Shown piece by piece: positions 25,101-34,030 of a stretch of DNA of 64,000 nt (within the stretch, counting starts at the first letter, position 1; each line of letters starts with the position of its first letter). This stretch comes from Mactra quadrangularis. Lineage: Eukaryota; Mollusca; Bivalvia; Venerida; Mactridae. Below the pieces are notes generated by a model. That model was not told the DNA's origin. It did not search any database and saw nothing but the letters and a program-made list of their open reading frames with translations. A program made the translations under genes and the position numbers. Location of the stretch: NCBI GenBank assembly GCA_025267735.1, contig CM046293.1, positions 11,060,560 through 11,124,559 on the forward strand, written 5' to 3'.

Positions 25101-28100
25101 TCAGAGCTCAGACAGTCTTATACAGTCCAAATTGAGCTAACGGACACCTCTTGACAACGGACACCTGTGGACAACGGACACATCAATTTCCCCCCATCAA
25201 AAATGCTCTTTAAATTACTTCTGGACAGCGGACACCTGTTGTCTGCGGACAGCGGACACTTGTATCGTCTCCCCAATCCATTATATTACCCCAAACAACG
25301 GACACACGGAAGTTACCAATTAACAAGTGACACTTTGTATAAGAGGCGTCATGTATATAAAACGGCGGTAATCCGTTGGCGAACACGTGACTTAATCATG
25401 ATAAAGGTTTATACAACGAGGTGATAACCTTATGATTTAATAACTAAAATGTTTTATAGCACTTTAATTATGTGTTAAAAGCGGCCATTACGCAATTCAT
25501 TGTTTACCTTCCAGGAACATCGTCATAAATATATGTAAACTTTGCTGAAATGACTAAAATTAGGAACTTAAGGCTAATGCCTATTTTGTATGTTCACTAT
25601 TGTCTTTGTATTACAGTCAGGCCACAGAAGAGATTAAAGACACACCAGTGAGTGTTAGTGTATTTGATAAACTTGTTGAAGCTTGTGTGAAAGAAGATAT
25701 GGAAACAAATCATTATGATGATGATGATGACGATGATTTTGATGATGATGAAGAAGACACTTTATCTGATGATAATAGGGGAGAAGTGAGAGATGGTGAG
25801 TGTTCATTTTGTGAGATATTATCTTAGTTGTCAGTTTATGGCCTGTCTTTACTGTTAACCACTACTCTTTCATGCCCAGACCAGTATTATTATGTGGAGC
25901 AGTTGTCCAGTGGTAAGACGCATGCATAGGGATCAGAGGTCCTAGGTTTGAATCCCACTTGGGACACTGCTAATTTCCTTAAGCAAGGAATTTACCTATG
26001 ATTGCTTCAGGTGTAAATAGGTACCTGCTAGGTTGGTATAATTCCATTGCGCCTTTTTGTAGGCTACACTAAGAAGATTTCCCAGGGAGATTGATAGATA
26101 GATACCAGTAGCCCGATGGCCAGGGGTTATAGCTGTAAAGTTGGTAAATGTGCATTTGCATGAAACTTAGATTATAAAATGTCATTATTATACCCCCGCT
26201 TCGAAGAAGAGGGGGGTATACTGTTTTACCCTTGTCCGTGGGTGTGTTCGTCCGTGCGTCCGTCCGTTACAAAATTTTCGTTGCAGTTTTCTCAGCAACT
26301 ATAACATGCAGCAGCCTAATACTTTGCATATTGCTTCATCCCATAGTCCCATGTGGTGTAAAGCGATTTTATGCTCCTTGCTCATCTACTTCCTGTTTGT
26401 CGCATATTTTTAGATTTTGGCGGGCGTATCACTAGTGAGCATTAGCTCACAGATTTACTTGTTATTTTTATTTATTATCCCATTGCTTTAAACTTTATGA
26501 ATAGTAATTAGTAATGAACATTTGTTTCTTGGCTTACTGTTAATGCCACTATAAATTACTATGACGCGTTGTTGAATCTAATCCTGGTTAAATGTAGATC
26601 AGGGGGATTGGACTTTTTCTAATTTTCAAATGTTGTTTTTGACTACCATGAATTGTGTAAAAATGCCTTCATTTATAGTGTAATCTTTCAAAAAGTTGTT
26701 CCCTAGTATTGTTTTCAAAACTTTGAAGTCCCTTATACTAAAAATGTGTTGGCCATGCGGCAAAAACTGTCCAACCCTGGGCCTGTTCCTACTATTGGTT
26801 TATTTATACCCCCACCACTAGTAGTTGTTGGGGTAATATTGAAGTCATTTAATATAAATATGTTATATATTGCAGAATTTGTAGATGAAGAAGGTATACG
26901 ATGGACACTAGAGAAATGTCGACCTGGTGTGGCTTTGTTAAATTATTATAATATATCATGGAAACCTAAAAATAATCATTTTAATAGATATACAGATGTG
27001 AAACCAAAAGGTAACTTTTTTATATAATTTGAATATATTATTGTAGTATATATTGAGGGACATTAGTCAGTTATCTTTCCTTGATAAAATCTGAAGCAAT
27101 CCATTTGGTAAGTAGGTCTCAGTTGGAATCCTCGGATCTTATCATTGAAGTCCTATTTAATGATTATAAATATTTCATCTAATATCTTTCTTGTTAATTA
27201 AGATATTGACGGGAGTGATTAAAATTTAATGTAGATAGTTCTTCACCCAACTAATAATTTGCTTGATTTTCAAACAAATTAAATGTTTTGCAAAAAAGTT
27301 ATTTAAGATTACTTGAGACAAATTGACTTTAAAAAGTAAGGCTGAAGTCCGAGTAATCCAACTGATTGGACCTACCTATTTAAGAATATACAAGAGGAAA
27401 TAACTGACTATGGTCCCTTATTATGATCTTTTCTTAATTGGGCTTAAAGGAGGCAATAATAATGACCCTCTCCCCATGGCTTAAAAAAAATGGCTTTTAT
27501 GGCAAACAGGCATATATTCGACAAGTATTGCTTGTTAAATACTTACTTTAGCAGAACAATTCTAGAATGTCAGTTCACTTTACCTGTTAAGATTTGGATT
27601 TCAGTAATGATTCTAGCTTTGCCATTATTTCACAGTGTTGACACATCGTGTTATTGTGATTAGTAGTTTTCAGTAAATTGGGACAAGGTCATGTGACAAA
27701 ATACCTTTCAATTTTTACTGTCAACTGATTTTTTAGCAATCATTGTACAACCAGCCTGTCTCAGTGAAAGCTTACATAGAATTTTTTTTTAAAACCATGT
27801 AAAAAGCATTTTTAACAAAACACACGAAATGTCAGTCTTTATTGTAACACACCTCGAAGAGTTCGCCCATTTTCACACATTTTTAGCAGGATTTTTCAAC
27901 GAAAAAATTTGGCTTATAAATTGGTGAAACCCGGGTGGTCAGGCGGATGGGTAGTCGGTCGGGTGGGCATTCAGTGTTGTTAACAATTCTTCACCATATA
28001 TTTCTGCCATTTATTGTCAGATCTTTATGAAACTTCATACAATTATAACATACCATGTGATGAACAGAATTAGAAAGTAGCCACAACTCTTCCTGGCTTT

Positions 28101-30168
28101 ATCATGGATTATTTCCCTTTGTAATTTTTGATTTAGAGATGAAAATCTGGCTTTAACATGGTTTTCACATTACATTTCTTGTGTATTAATTGATTATATT
28201 TCTGTATGGTAAGGAACTGTTTTTTTTCATTTAAGTAAAGATAACCTATCAATGTCTGCTTTAATGTAAGAAATTTTTACCTATATTTCTAGATGAGAGA
28301 AGACCTACAGTAAATGAATTATCTAATCAAAAAGGAGTATTACAGAAAGCATCAGGATGGAAATTATATCACATGGCAGCACAAGTAGAAGACCTGGTAT
28401 GTTTGTAATATATTTATGTATCTTTTATATGCCTGTCATTGACAGGCAATGTCAACACTAACTCTTGACAGGCTGTCAACCTTGTGAAGGGTAGGGGAAT
28501 ACAGGTATCATGGGTGAAAGTTTTCAGTTTTTATACCCAATTCAGTGTTTTGAGAATAACTAACTCTTTGTAATTTATATGAAGTTGTGTTTATTTCAGT
28601 ATTTTCAAATCTTTCAACTTTCACTCACGGGTTATACACAAAGGTCCAGGAAAGCTAGGTTAGGTGAGCTGGTCATCATAAATTAACCATAATTGTGTTG
28701 ACAAAATTATGTCTTGTCAAAAATTGGCTGTGAAAAAAAAATGCAGTGGACTGATACTGTATTTAATGATTTGGTTCCAACTAGTCAAACTAAGCTTCTT
28801 GCTTTATGATACATGGGGGTATTGTTTCTTTAGGTTAATCTTACATAAATCTATCATTTAAAGTCTTGTTTTTAAAAATAGATAGGTTGACTGATGACCT
28901 CAGAAAACTATGTACATTGTAAAGTAAAAAAGTAATAGCATTTTATTGTCCTATGCTTATGAACATTTACTGCCTTTGCAGCTATTGTAAATGATATGTA
29001 TAGTACAAATTTACTTTATTCTATATTAGGTTGAGTTAGAAAAAGAATTACATAATCAATTAACCAGTTTACAGACAGCAATAGGACCTGAAGCTCCATT
29101 AAAAACAAGTTTAATGGAAGATGAATCAGGAATGATACATGAACTCACTCAGGTATGTCTATACTTAAACATTTTTGTTTTAGTTTGGTTTAACAACCTC
29201 AGTCTGTCAACTTACCATTCCTGGAAAGTCTAAATCTCTGGATTAAGCTGTTAACCAAGGGCATACTTCTGTCAGTGACTGACAACTTACCTACCTGATT
29301 TGGAATAAGTGGTAGAAGGGAGAATGGCCACAGAAATAACTTCACGATCAAGCTCCACAAAAGTATGCCCTGCCCTGAAATTGAACCTAGGACCCCTTTA
29401 TCAGAAGACTTGTGCGCTACCGGCTAAGCTAGCTGAGGGATTACTACTCTTAAATGTTGACAACTTTATCAACATGAGCACTGTTAGGTTGAATAGAATG
29501 TTGTTAAGTGAATGTTATGATGATGAATTGTAAGGAAGTTTGGTTGTAATTAACTTAAAATAACTTTTAAAATGAATTGTTTGGTGTCTGGACTCTCGCT
29601 TTTTTGACGGATTCATGTGGCATTTTGACTATATTAATGTAGCAGCTATATTGTGTTGTAAAAATTTACACCCATGTTTTTTAACATTGTGGGAAAAGAG
29701 TGTGAGCATTTATAAATGCTAAACATGTTCTTAAAAACATAAGTTGTTTAAATCCCATTTTCAGGCACGAAAAGCTCTTTATCTTTATAAACTTTGATCT
29801 CTTGTATATTTAGTGTAAGTCAATGACAACGACAAATATTTATTTGTTTAAAGGCCTTCGACCCATACAAAATTACAATATACATGATATAAACATACAA
29901 TTTACACATGTGTACTATTAAAAGTTGAAATGATATTTGTGATATAATACATATAATTTATATATTATCATAATATTGTGAGTCAATATATCATATTTTA
30001 TATTGTTGTACATTTCAGGGTAATATACAACGTTGTAAGTTGATATCAGATCAGTTAAATGAAGCTAAAGCTCAGATGTTAAAAGTGCTAGACCATAAAC
30101 CAAAAATCTCAGAAATTGTAAATAAACACATGAGTAAAAGGCCTATCAAAAAGAAGGAGAGAACGTAG
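10141..30168 (+). CDS. SAP130: SAP130, Sin3A-associated protein (complete, 19 coding exons)
   Basis: Subunit of the nuclear SIN3-HDAC co-repressor complex; in the family the C-terminus contacts SIN3A and HDAC1. Exons: 10141-10305, 10664-10769, 11732-11935, 13566-13770, 14740-14948, 15643-15753, 16326-16608, 17207-17319, 18643-18834, 19642-19894, 20798-20917, 22091-22147, 23921-24030, 24427-24481, 25617-25795, 26876-27010, 28293-28396, 29030-29152, 30019-30168. All introns are GT-AG and phases agree, giving 957 residues (human about 1048). The N-terminal 700 residues are Ser/Thr/Gln/Pro-rich and disordered, with family landmarks RQIAPAPGSTI (about 62-72) and SPRPSILRKR (about 602-611). An acidic D/E run follows at about 757-775. 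The C-terminus (788-957) is the conserved domain. The start is the first ATG, directly after a splice acceptor; MSVNNPNFP resembles the human MSSQQFP start. Not to be confused with the splicing factor SF3B3, also called SAP130. Confidence 0.93.
10981..11210 (+). repeat. tRNA-derived SINE, family A
   Basis: Begins GGAGCAGTGATTGG and contains box-B-like GGTTGGAACCCC, then the family body (CAGTTGTTTCACTTGACTC, AATGGGTACTGTGAGG, AAATTGTAAAGTCAGCC). It shares this layout with copies at 25896, 48806, 53743 and 58552 (minus). Intron of SAP130. Confidence 0.65.
12234..12563. mobile_element. Candidate GC-richer inverted-repeat element
   Basis: Starts CAGTCCCATAAAA and ends in the complement of CAGTCCCATTAA. 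The interior has repeated GTACGGG/CCCGTAC motifs and is more GC-rich than the surrounding intron. No clear target duplication, so class is unknown. Confidence 0.45.
13409..13491. mobile_element. Tiny 83-bp MITE
   Basis: TATAGTCTGACAATATTAAC at the left mirrors the right end (reverse complement TATAATCTGACAATTTTAAC). It sits 75 bp upstream of a SAP130 coding exon. Confidence 0.6.
14265..14597. mobile_element. hAT-like MITE (CAGGGCTCGAA ends)
   Basis: Ends CAGGGCTCGAATTTAA and its complement (reverse complement CAGGGCTCGAATTTAAC). Flanks show an imperfect repeat (ATACATT left, ATATATT right). No coding frame; in a SAP130 intron. Confidence 0.65.
15019..15226. mobile_element. About 200-bp MITE, family F
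   Basis: Weak terminal inverted repeats around TCCAATTTATGGGTTTTTC plus mirrored CACATGTTT/CAAAGATGTTT and ACAAACA motifs, with a conserved centre AATCCTATTGTTCTCTGT. Relatives lie at 40777, 49716, 57389, 61735 and 62425. Confidence 0.6.
16255..16308. repeat. 3' fragment of repeat family D
   Basis: Contains TAAAGTTTTTAAATCCGGC and GGTTTCCACATTACATTTCT, the same end that closes the copies at 27890-28183, 42694-44352 and 44409-44634. It stops shortly before a SAP130 exon acceptor (16325). A short tRNA-like TAGCTCAGTTGGTGGC lies just upstream near 16218. Confidence 0.7.
17855..18655. repeat. 42-bp minisatellite whose last unit is the SAP130 exon acceptor
   Basis: Eighteen full 42-bp units plus a nineteenth junction unit. 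Two alternating forms occur (ACAATATTTATTATTTTTG and ACAATATTATTGATTTTTG), each followed by TACCAACCCACACATATT. In the final unit the TTTTTGTACC of the others reads TTTCAGTACC, which is the 3' splice site of the exon starting at 18643. The first 13 coding bases (TACCGACCCACAC) are still recognisable repeat. Because 42 is divisible by 3, long open frames appear on both strands but are not proteins. Confidence 0.95.
18856..19290. repeat. Dispersed repeat with two internal units
   Basis: Starts TTTAGCTCAACTATTC and ends near GAATAGTGGAGTGCACTG. In between, two diverged copies about 165-180 bp apart share GGAGGTCAAATACCAAGTTG and CATAACTCTAGCA. Lies just after a SAP130 exon (ends 18834). No coding potential. 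Confidence 0.65.
21262..21541 (+). repeat. Dispersed repeat family C (TTCGAAG/GGGGGTATAC)
   Basis: Begins TATACCCCCGCTTCGAAGAA, has a CCGTCCGT-rich stretch, and ends GAGCATTAGCTCACAG. Nearly identical copies at 26186-26464 (+) and 60597-60853 (minus) define the 260-280 bp unit. The ends carry TATACCCCCGC and GGCGGGGGTAT, weak terminal inversions. Confidence 0.85.
21655..22035. repeat. Purine-rich inverted repeat cluster
   Basis: GGTAGTGATTATT near 21660 mirrors TCAGAATAACTATC near 22025, with A/G-rich interior. A shorter related copy is at 47934-48110. Between SAP130 exons; class unknown. Confidence 0.35.
22811..23076 (-). repeat. tRNA-derived SINE, family B
   Basis: Minus-strand copy, diverged at the tRNA-like head. 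Tail TTGGGTTTTACACTGTAG and body GGAAAGGCTCAATCTCTGG match the copies at 29166, 33413, 56833 and 59188. Confidence 0.7.
23716..23888. repeat. 49-bp tandem repeat, about 3.5 copies
   Basis: Unit AATGGGGCTGGTTCAAAATT plus TGACTCCTTGCTATTTTCAT and ATATCTTAT, nearly identical copies at 49-bp spacing. It ends about 33 bp before the SAP130 exon acceptor at 23920. Confidence 0.93.
25139..25310. repeat. Cluster of CGGACACCT subrepeats
   Basis: Seven or so copies of GACARCGGACACCTG-like motifs at irregular spacing. This is the same style as the subrepeat-rich ends of the foldback elements in 1-5 kb, so it may be one end of a mobile element; no partner arm was found. Confidence 0.5.
25896..26090 (+). 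repeat. tRNA-derived SINE, family A
   Basis: Clear head: GGAGCAGTTGTCCAGTGG (box A) and AGGTTTGAATCCCAC (box B), then GACACTGCTAATTTCCTTAA and GTGTAAATAGGTACC. SAP130 intron. Confidence 0.75.
26186..26464 (+). repeat. Dispersed repeat family C, second copy
   Basis: Same start, CCGTCCGT stretch and GAGCATTAGCTCACAG end as 21262-21541, with few differences, which suggests a recent spread. Confidence 0.85.
27057..27417. mobile_element. MITE family G (GGGACATTAGTCAG ends)
   Basis: GGGACATTAGTCAGTTATC at the left mirrors AATAACTGACTATGGTCCC at the right. A second copy with the same ends and interior (AATCTGAAGCAATCCA, GGAATCCTCGG) is at 52575-52930 in CCDC39. Starts 46 bp after a SAP130 splice donor. 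Confidence 0.8.
27890..28183. repeat. Repeat family D, single-unit copy
   Basis: Starts TTTTTAGCAGGATTTTTC and ends CACATTACATTTCTTG, with a GGGTGGTCAGGCGG-type G-rich stretch and one body unit (TCAGATCTTTATGAAACTTC). Other copies are at 42694-44352 and 44409-44634. Confidence 0.75.
29166..29440 (-). repeat. tRNA-derived SINE, family B
   Basis: Minus-strand tRNA-like head (on the plus strand, TGAAATTGAACCTAGGACC and CTACCGGCTAAGCTAGC) with the family body GGAAAGTCTAAATCTCTGG and CAGTGACTGACAAC. SAP130 intron. Confidence 0.75.
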
Positions 30169-30270
30169 CATAATGTGATGCTGTTATTGTTGCTGTTTTT
30201 ATCATCATCACCATCTCATCTTCATCATTATCATAATCATCATCATTAGAGGACACTTATGTATTACATG

Positions 30271-30430
30271 AATATTGATAAGACAGAATGGATGCAAGAC
30301 TGTTGAATATTCATAAGACAGGATGCAAGACTGATAAATATTCATAAGCTAGGATGCAAGACTGTTGAATATTGATGAGATAGGATGCAAGACTGTTGAA
30401 TATTGATGAGATAGGATGCAAGACTGTTTG
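30271..30430. repeat. About 32-bp tandem repeat, five copies
   Basis: Units of the form GGATGCAAGACTGTTGAATA followed by TTSATRAGAYA, some interchanging ATTCATAAG and ATTGATGAG. Lies 100 bp after the SAP130 stop codon, so it is probably transcribed. Confidence 0.85.
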
Positions 30431-30890
30431 TTAGATATTCATGTGTTCTGTTCTGGAACTAAGTTTTTGGATGTTTTTGTCCAGGAAACTGACCTGATTT
30501 GCTGGTTTTCTTATTGAACATGGAACTTTAAATATTACCAGCATAGAAAATTTTTACGATAGACTTTGTGTTCCTTATGATACTGAAAACTGTGAAATAC
30601 ATTACTGTAGTATTTGAATTCCCTATGTTGAAAACTGAAACATATATAATGTATATCTAATTCTTTGACTGTCTTATCATTGAAAAATTTTTACAAAGAC
30701 AAAGTTAGGAATTGAAACCAAATCTGAATATGATGCCTCATAATGTTGGCTATGAGATATTCTAAGTTGGTGTAATTATTGCAGTTAAAGCTCAGAGAGA
30801 CATTTCTCAATGTAGGCTTCTAACATGGGTGAAAGTTATCAGAACTTGTCCCAAAGATCAGGATTTTAGAGACCTGCAAAAAGGTTCATT

Positions 30891-31940
30891 TTTAGCTCGA
30901 CTTTACGTAGTAATGTAGAGCTCTCCTACTCGCCCCGGCGTCCGCGTCCGCATCCACCTTTCTGATTAAAGTTTTTGTGCAGTAAAATACTTTCTTCTAT
31001 ATCTTTGTTATTTCTTAAGATATTAACTTCAAACTTTAAATATATGTTCCTTACTATCAACCACATCTCATGTGACAAGGTATATAACTCCAAACACATT
31101 TCTTTCAGAATTACCCCTTGAACTGATTAAAGTTTTTGTGCACAGATTAAAGTTTTTGTGCAGTAAAATACTTTCTCCTATATCTTTGTTATTTCTTAAG
31201 ATATTAACTTCAAACTTTAAATATATGCTTCTTATTATCAACCACATCTCATGTGACAAGGTTCATAACTCCAAATATATTTTTTTCAGAATTATCTCCC
31301 CTTGAACTTAGAGTTTTCTTTAAAAAGTGTTTGTTTTTACTGCAACTGTTTTATTTCTATAGGTATTGACTTCAAACTTTAAATGTACATTCCTTATTAT
31401 CAACCACATCTCATGTGACAAGGTGTATAACTCCAAATATATTTTTTCAGAATTATCGACTTTACGTAGTAATGTAGAGCTCTCCTACTCGCCCCGGCGT
31501 CGGCGTCGGCGTCCACCTTTCTGATTAAAGTTTTTGTGCAGTAAAATTTTTTTTTTTTAGAATTATCTCCCCTTGAACTTAGAGTTTTCTTTAAAAAGTG
31601 TTTGTTTTTACTGCAACTGTTTTATTTCTATAGGTATTGACTTCAAACTTTAAATGTACATTCCTTATTATCAACCACATCTCATGTGACAAGGTGTATA
31701 ACTCCAAATATATTTTTTCAGAATTATCTCCCCTTGAACTTAGAGTTTTCTTTAAAAAATGTTTGTTTTTACTGCAACTGTTTTATTTCTTAAGGTATTG
31801 ACTTCAAACTTTAAATATATGTTTCTTATTATCAACCACATCTCATGTGACTAGGTTTATAACTCCTTATACATATTTTTTACTCCTGTGACAAACACTA
31901 ACTAAGTCGAGCATGCTGTCTCCTCTGACAGCTCTTGTCT
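30891..31940. repeat. Dispersed repeat E with tandem 160-180 bp units
   Basis: Starts TTTAGCTCGACTTTACGTAG and ends AAGTCGAGCATGCTGTC. Five units carry CAACCACATCTCATGTGAC at about 31058, 31239, 31401, 31672 and 31833. The GC-rich head (TACTCGCCCCGGCGTC) occurs twice, at about 30930 and 31487, so one head was duplicated inside the element. Confidence 0.85.
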
Positions 31941-32089
31941 TTATAGAAACTGCTGAAATCAGGGACATCAGATTTTTGAAATTTTGAAATTCTATTACCC
32001 ATGCATTATGCAAGCTGTGTTAGAAGTTTCCATTCACCAAGAAAGACAGATACAAAGACCTGGTACAAAAACTGAAACATTTTCTGTAT

Positions 32090-32267
32090 ACAGTAAAGTT
32101 ATGCTATAAAGACCATCAAAAAATGATGTTCTAAAGAGAAGAGTGGTCTATAATAGGGACCTTTTACTTCTCAAATTCTTGTTATGTTAAGTATTTAGGA
32201 CTTAAATATTGCAAAAGGTGCATGATTTTGCATTATGCAAGGTGGTTTTTATAGTGGAACTTTACTG
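32090..32267. mobile_element. Tc1/mariner-like MITE
   Basis: CAGTAAAGTTATGCTATAAA at the left mirrors the right end (reverse complement CAGTAAAGTTCCACTATAAA). Flanked by TA on both sides (32088-32089, 32268-32269) within TATA. 178 bp, no coding. Confidence 0.8.
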
Positions 32268-33412
32268 TATAAAAATAACACTTGAATTATTTAAGAAGCT
32301 ATTGTATGTTTCAAAAAGCCTAGAATAGATTAGCATTTACTGTCTATGATCAATTATCCACGATATGGAAATAATGAAATTATACTGTTATTACATGTAC
32401 AATATTACAGAGTAAATATTTAGCCTGATATTGTTAGTTTCTAACTGCTAGTGGCACATACATTAACTTTACTGATTTAAATATTCACTTTAGTACTTTT
32501 GTATGCATAACTGATTAAATTCAGCAGGGTTAATGTATGGACCACTGACAGTTGAATGAAATTTAATGATATTTTGTCTTAATACTTATCTTGTGCTATC
32601 TATTAAATGTCTCTCTTTATTTAATGTTAGAATGACACAATTAAAAGATTCTGATTTTTGTTGATAAGATTGCTTTGTTTATGATTACTCCCTGAGTTCT
32701 ATTTATTTAGTATTACCTGAATTTGACCCTTCAAACAGTATGTCAATTATCAAAATTTTAATTTTCTATGTGATGTTGCATTAAAAAAATCAGTATTAAG
32801 TTCAATCAGCTATGTTCAACCCTTGAATTAGACTAATTTATTGTTTGAATAAACTCAGTTGGTTTTTTATGGGAACTTTATTGACTTTTAGTTGTAAGAA
32901 ATCATTGAATCGACAGTGTTTCCTAGTTAAATTCCTGACTTAAATATACCGGAATCTTTGATAGTAACAATTATTAAGTGAAATGTGCTTGTGTATAAAA
33001 TATACAATACGATATTACCTGTGTATTATAATGTATAAAATGACATTATAAACTATGCATGAATAAACTGTTTATATTTTTCTTATTTTGATTAGATGAA
33101 ATATTTTTATTTGTACAGTTGAGAAAAATCTAATTTCTCTGTTATTTATATACATAATTTCTTCATCAATAAAATGTCAATACATTACAGATTTAATCCG
33201 CTAATTTATATTCTGTTTGCTCTTTACTGTCAAAGTTTGAATGATTTTACAGTGACTGATTATATTTTTTTATATAAAAACAAAGGTGATGTTGACTTAA
33301 CAGGCAGGCATTAAACATTGAGGTTTTTTCTATCTCTCAGGTGATGTGCTGTACTCTTCAAGAGCATTGCCTCACATGTTTGTTCTACCGAATCTAAAAA
33401 CATTTTATTGTT

Positions 33413-33714
33413 TGTTAGGTTTAACGCCGTAGCAACACATTTTATAGGTCATATAACGGCGGTCAGTCAATCTAATTACTGCTCCTGGAAAGGCTAAATC
33501 TCTGGATTTATCTGTTTACCAACTACTAAGCACATACTTTTATCAGTGACTGACAACTGCCCTACATAATTAAGAATCATTGGTAGGTGGGAAAATGACT
33601 GTAGAAATAATTTCATGACCAAGCTCCATGAAAGTATGCCCCGCCCGAGAATCGAACCCACGACCCCTTGATCAGTAGACTTGTGTGCTACCAACTGAGT
33701 TAGCCGGGCAGCTA
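33413..33714 (-). repeat. tRNA-derived SINE, family B (best-preserved copy)
   Basis: On the minus strand the head reads CCCGGCTAACTCAGTTGGTA (box A region) and GGGTTCGATTCTCGGGCG (box B), then a body ending in GGCGTTAAACCTAACA. About 300 bp. Its tRNA-like start is intact enough to allow pol III transcription in principle. Confidence 0.85.
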
Positions 33715-34030
33715 CATTTTATTGTAACATCACGATAGTTAGAACTTAGAGGACTAACATTTTCACATGAAGTCCTTGTAAAATTATTCATGTTTTGACA
33801 GTTAAGAAAAAAATGAACTATGTATGAATGTTGAAAGATCTACAGAGAAATGCAGCTATTGTTTTCATAGTGTAATATTTATTCTAAAACATGAGATATA
33901 TTTAAGTCTATATGTTTGGACCTTGCTGAGACATTTTACCAGAGCAAGAGATAGTAGTATACTTTATGTTTGTCAAATACATGGGAGTTTTTACCATAGA
34001 TATTAAATGAATAAAATATGTTCAAATAAA

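Larger units (their letters stand above)
26876..30168 (+). other. SAP130: SAP130 conserved C-terminal domain exons
   Basis: Four exons encode residues 788-957, the part most conserved with vertebrate SAP130. Visible motifs: RWTLEKCRPGVALLNYYNIS, KPKNNHFNRYTDVKP, GWKLYHMAAQVEDLVELEKE (start of a helix-rich stretch), and a basic tail KRPIKKKERT. This region contacts SIN3A in the family. It is the strongest support for the gene identity; the rest is low-complexity. Confidence 0.92.
30169..34030 (+). other. SAP130 3' UTR and downstream repeats
   Basis: No coding region. AATAAA signals are at 33062-33067, 33168-33173, 34010-34015 and 34025-34030, and any of them could end the transcript. The stretch also holds a 32-bp tandem repeat, a 1-kb dispersed repeat, a Tc1-like MITE and a SINE, listed separately. 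Confidence 0.4.

Noticed and set aside
10141..30168. Splicing factor SF3B3 (also called SAP130)
   Set aside because: No WD40/CPSF-A-like repeats; the low-complexity N-terminus and the C-terminal domain fit Sin3A-associated SAP130.
33600..33714. Functional tRNA gene
   Set aside because: Boxes A and B are visible, but the acceptor stem and the rest do not form a tRNA; it is the head of a SINE seen in several copies.
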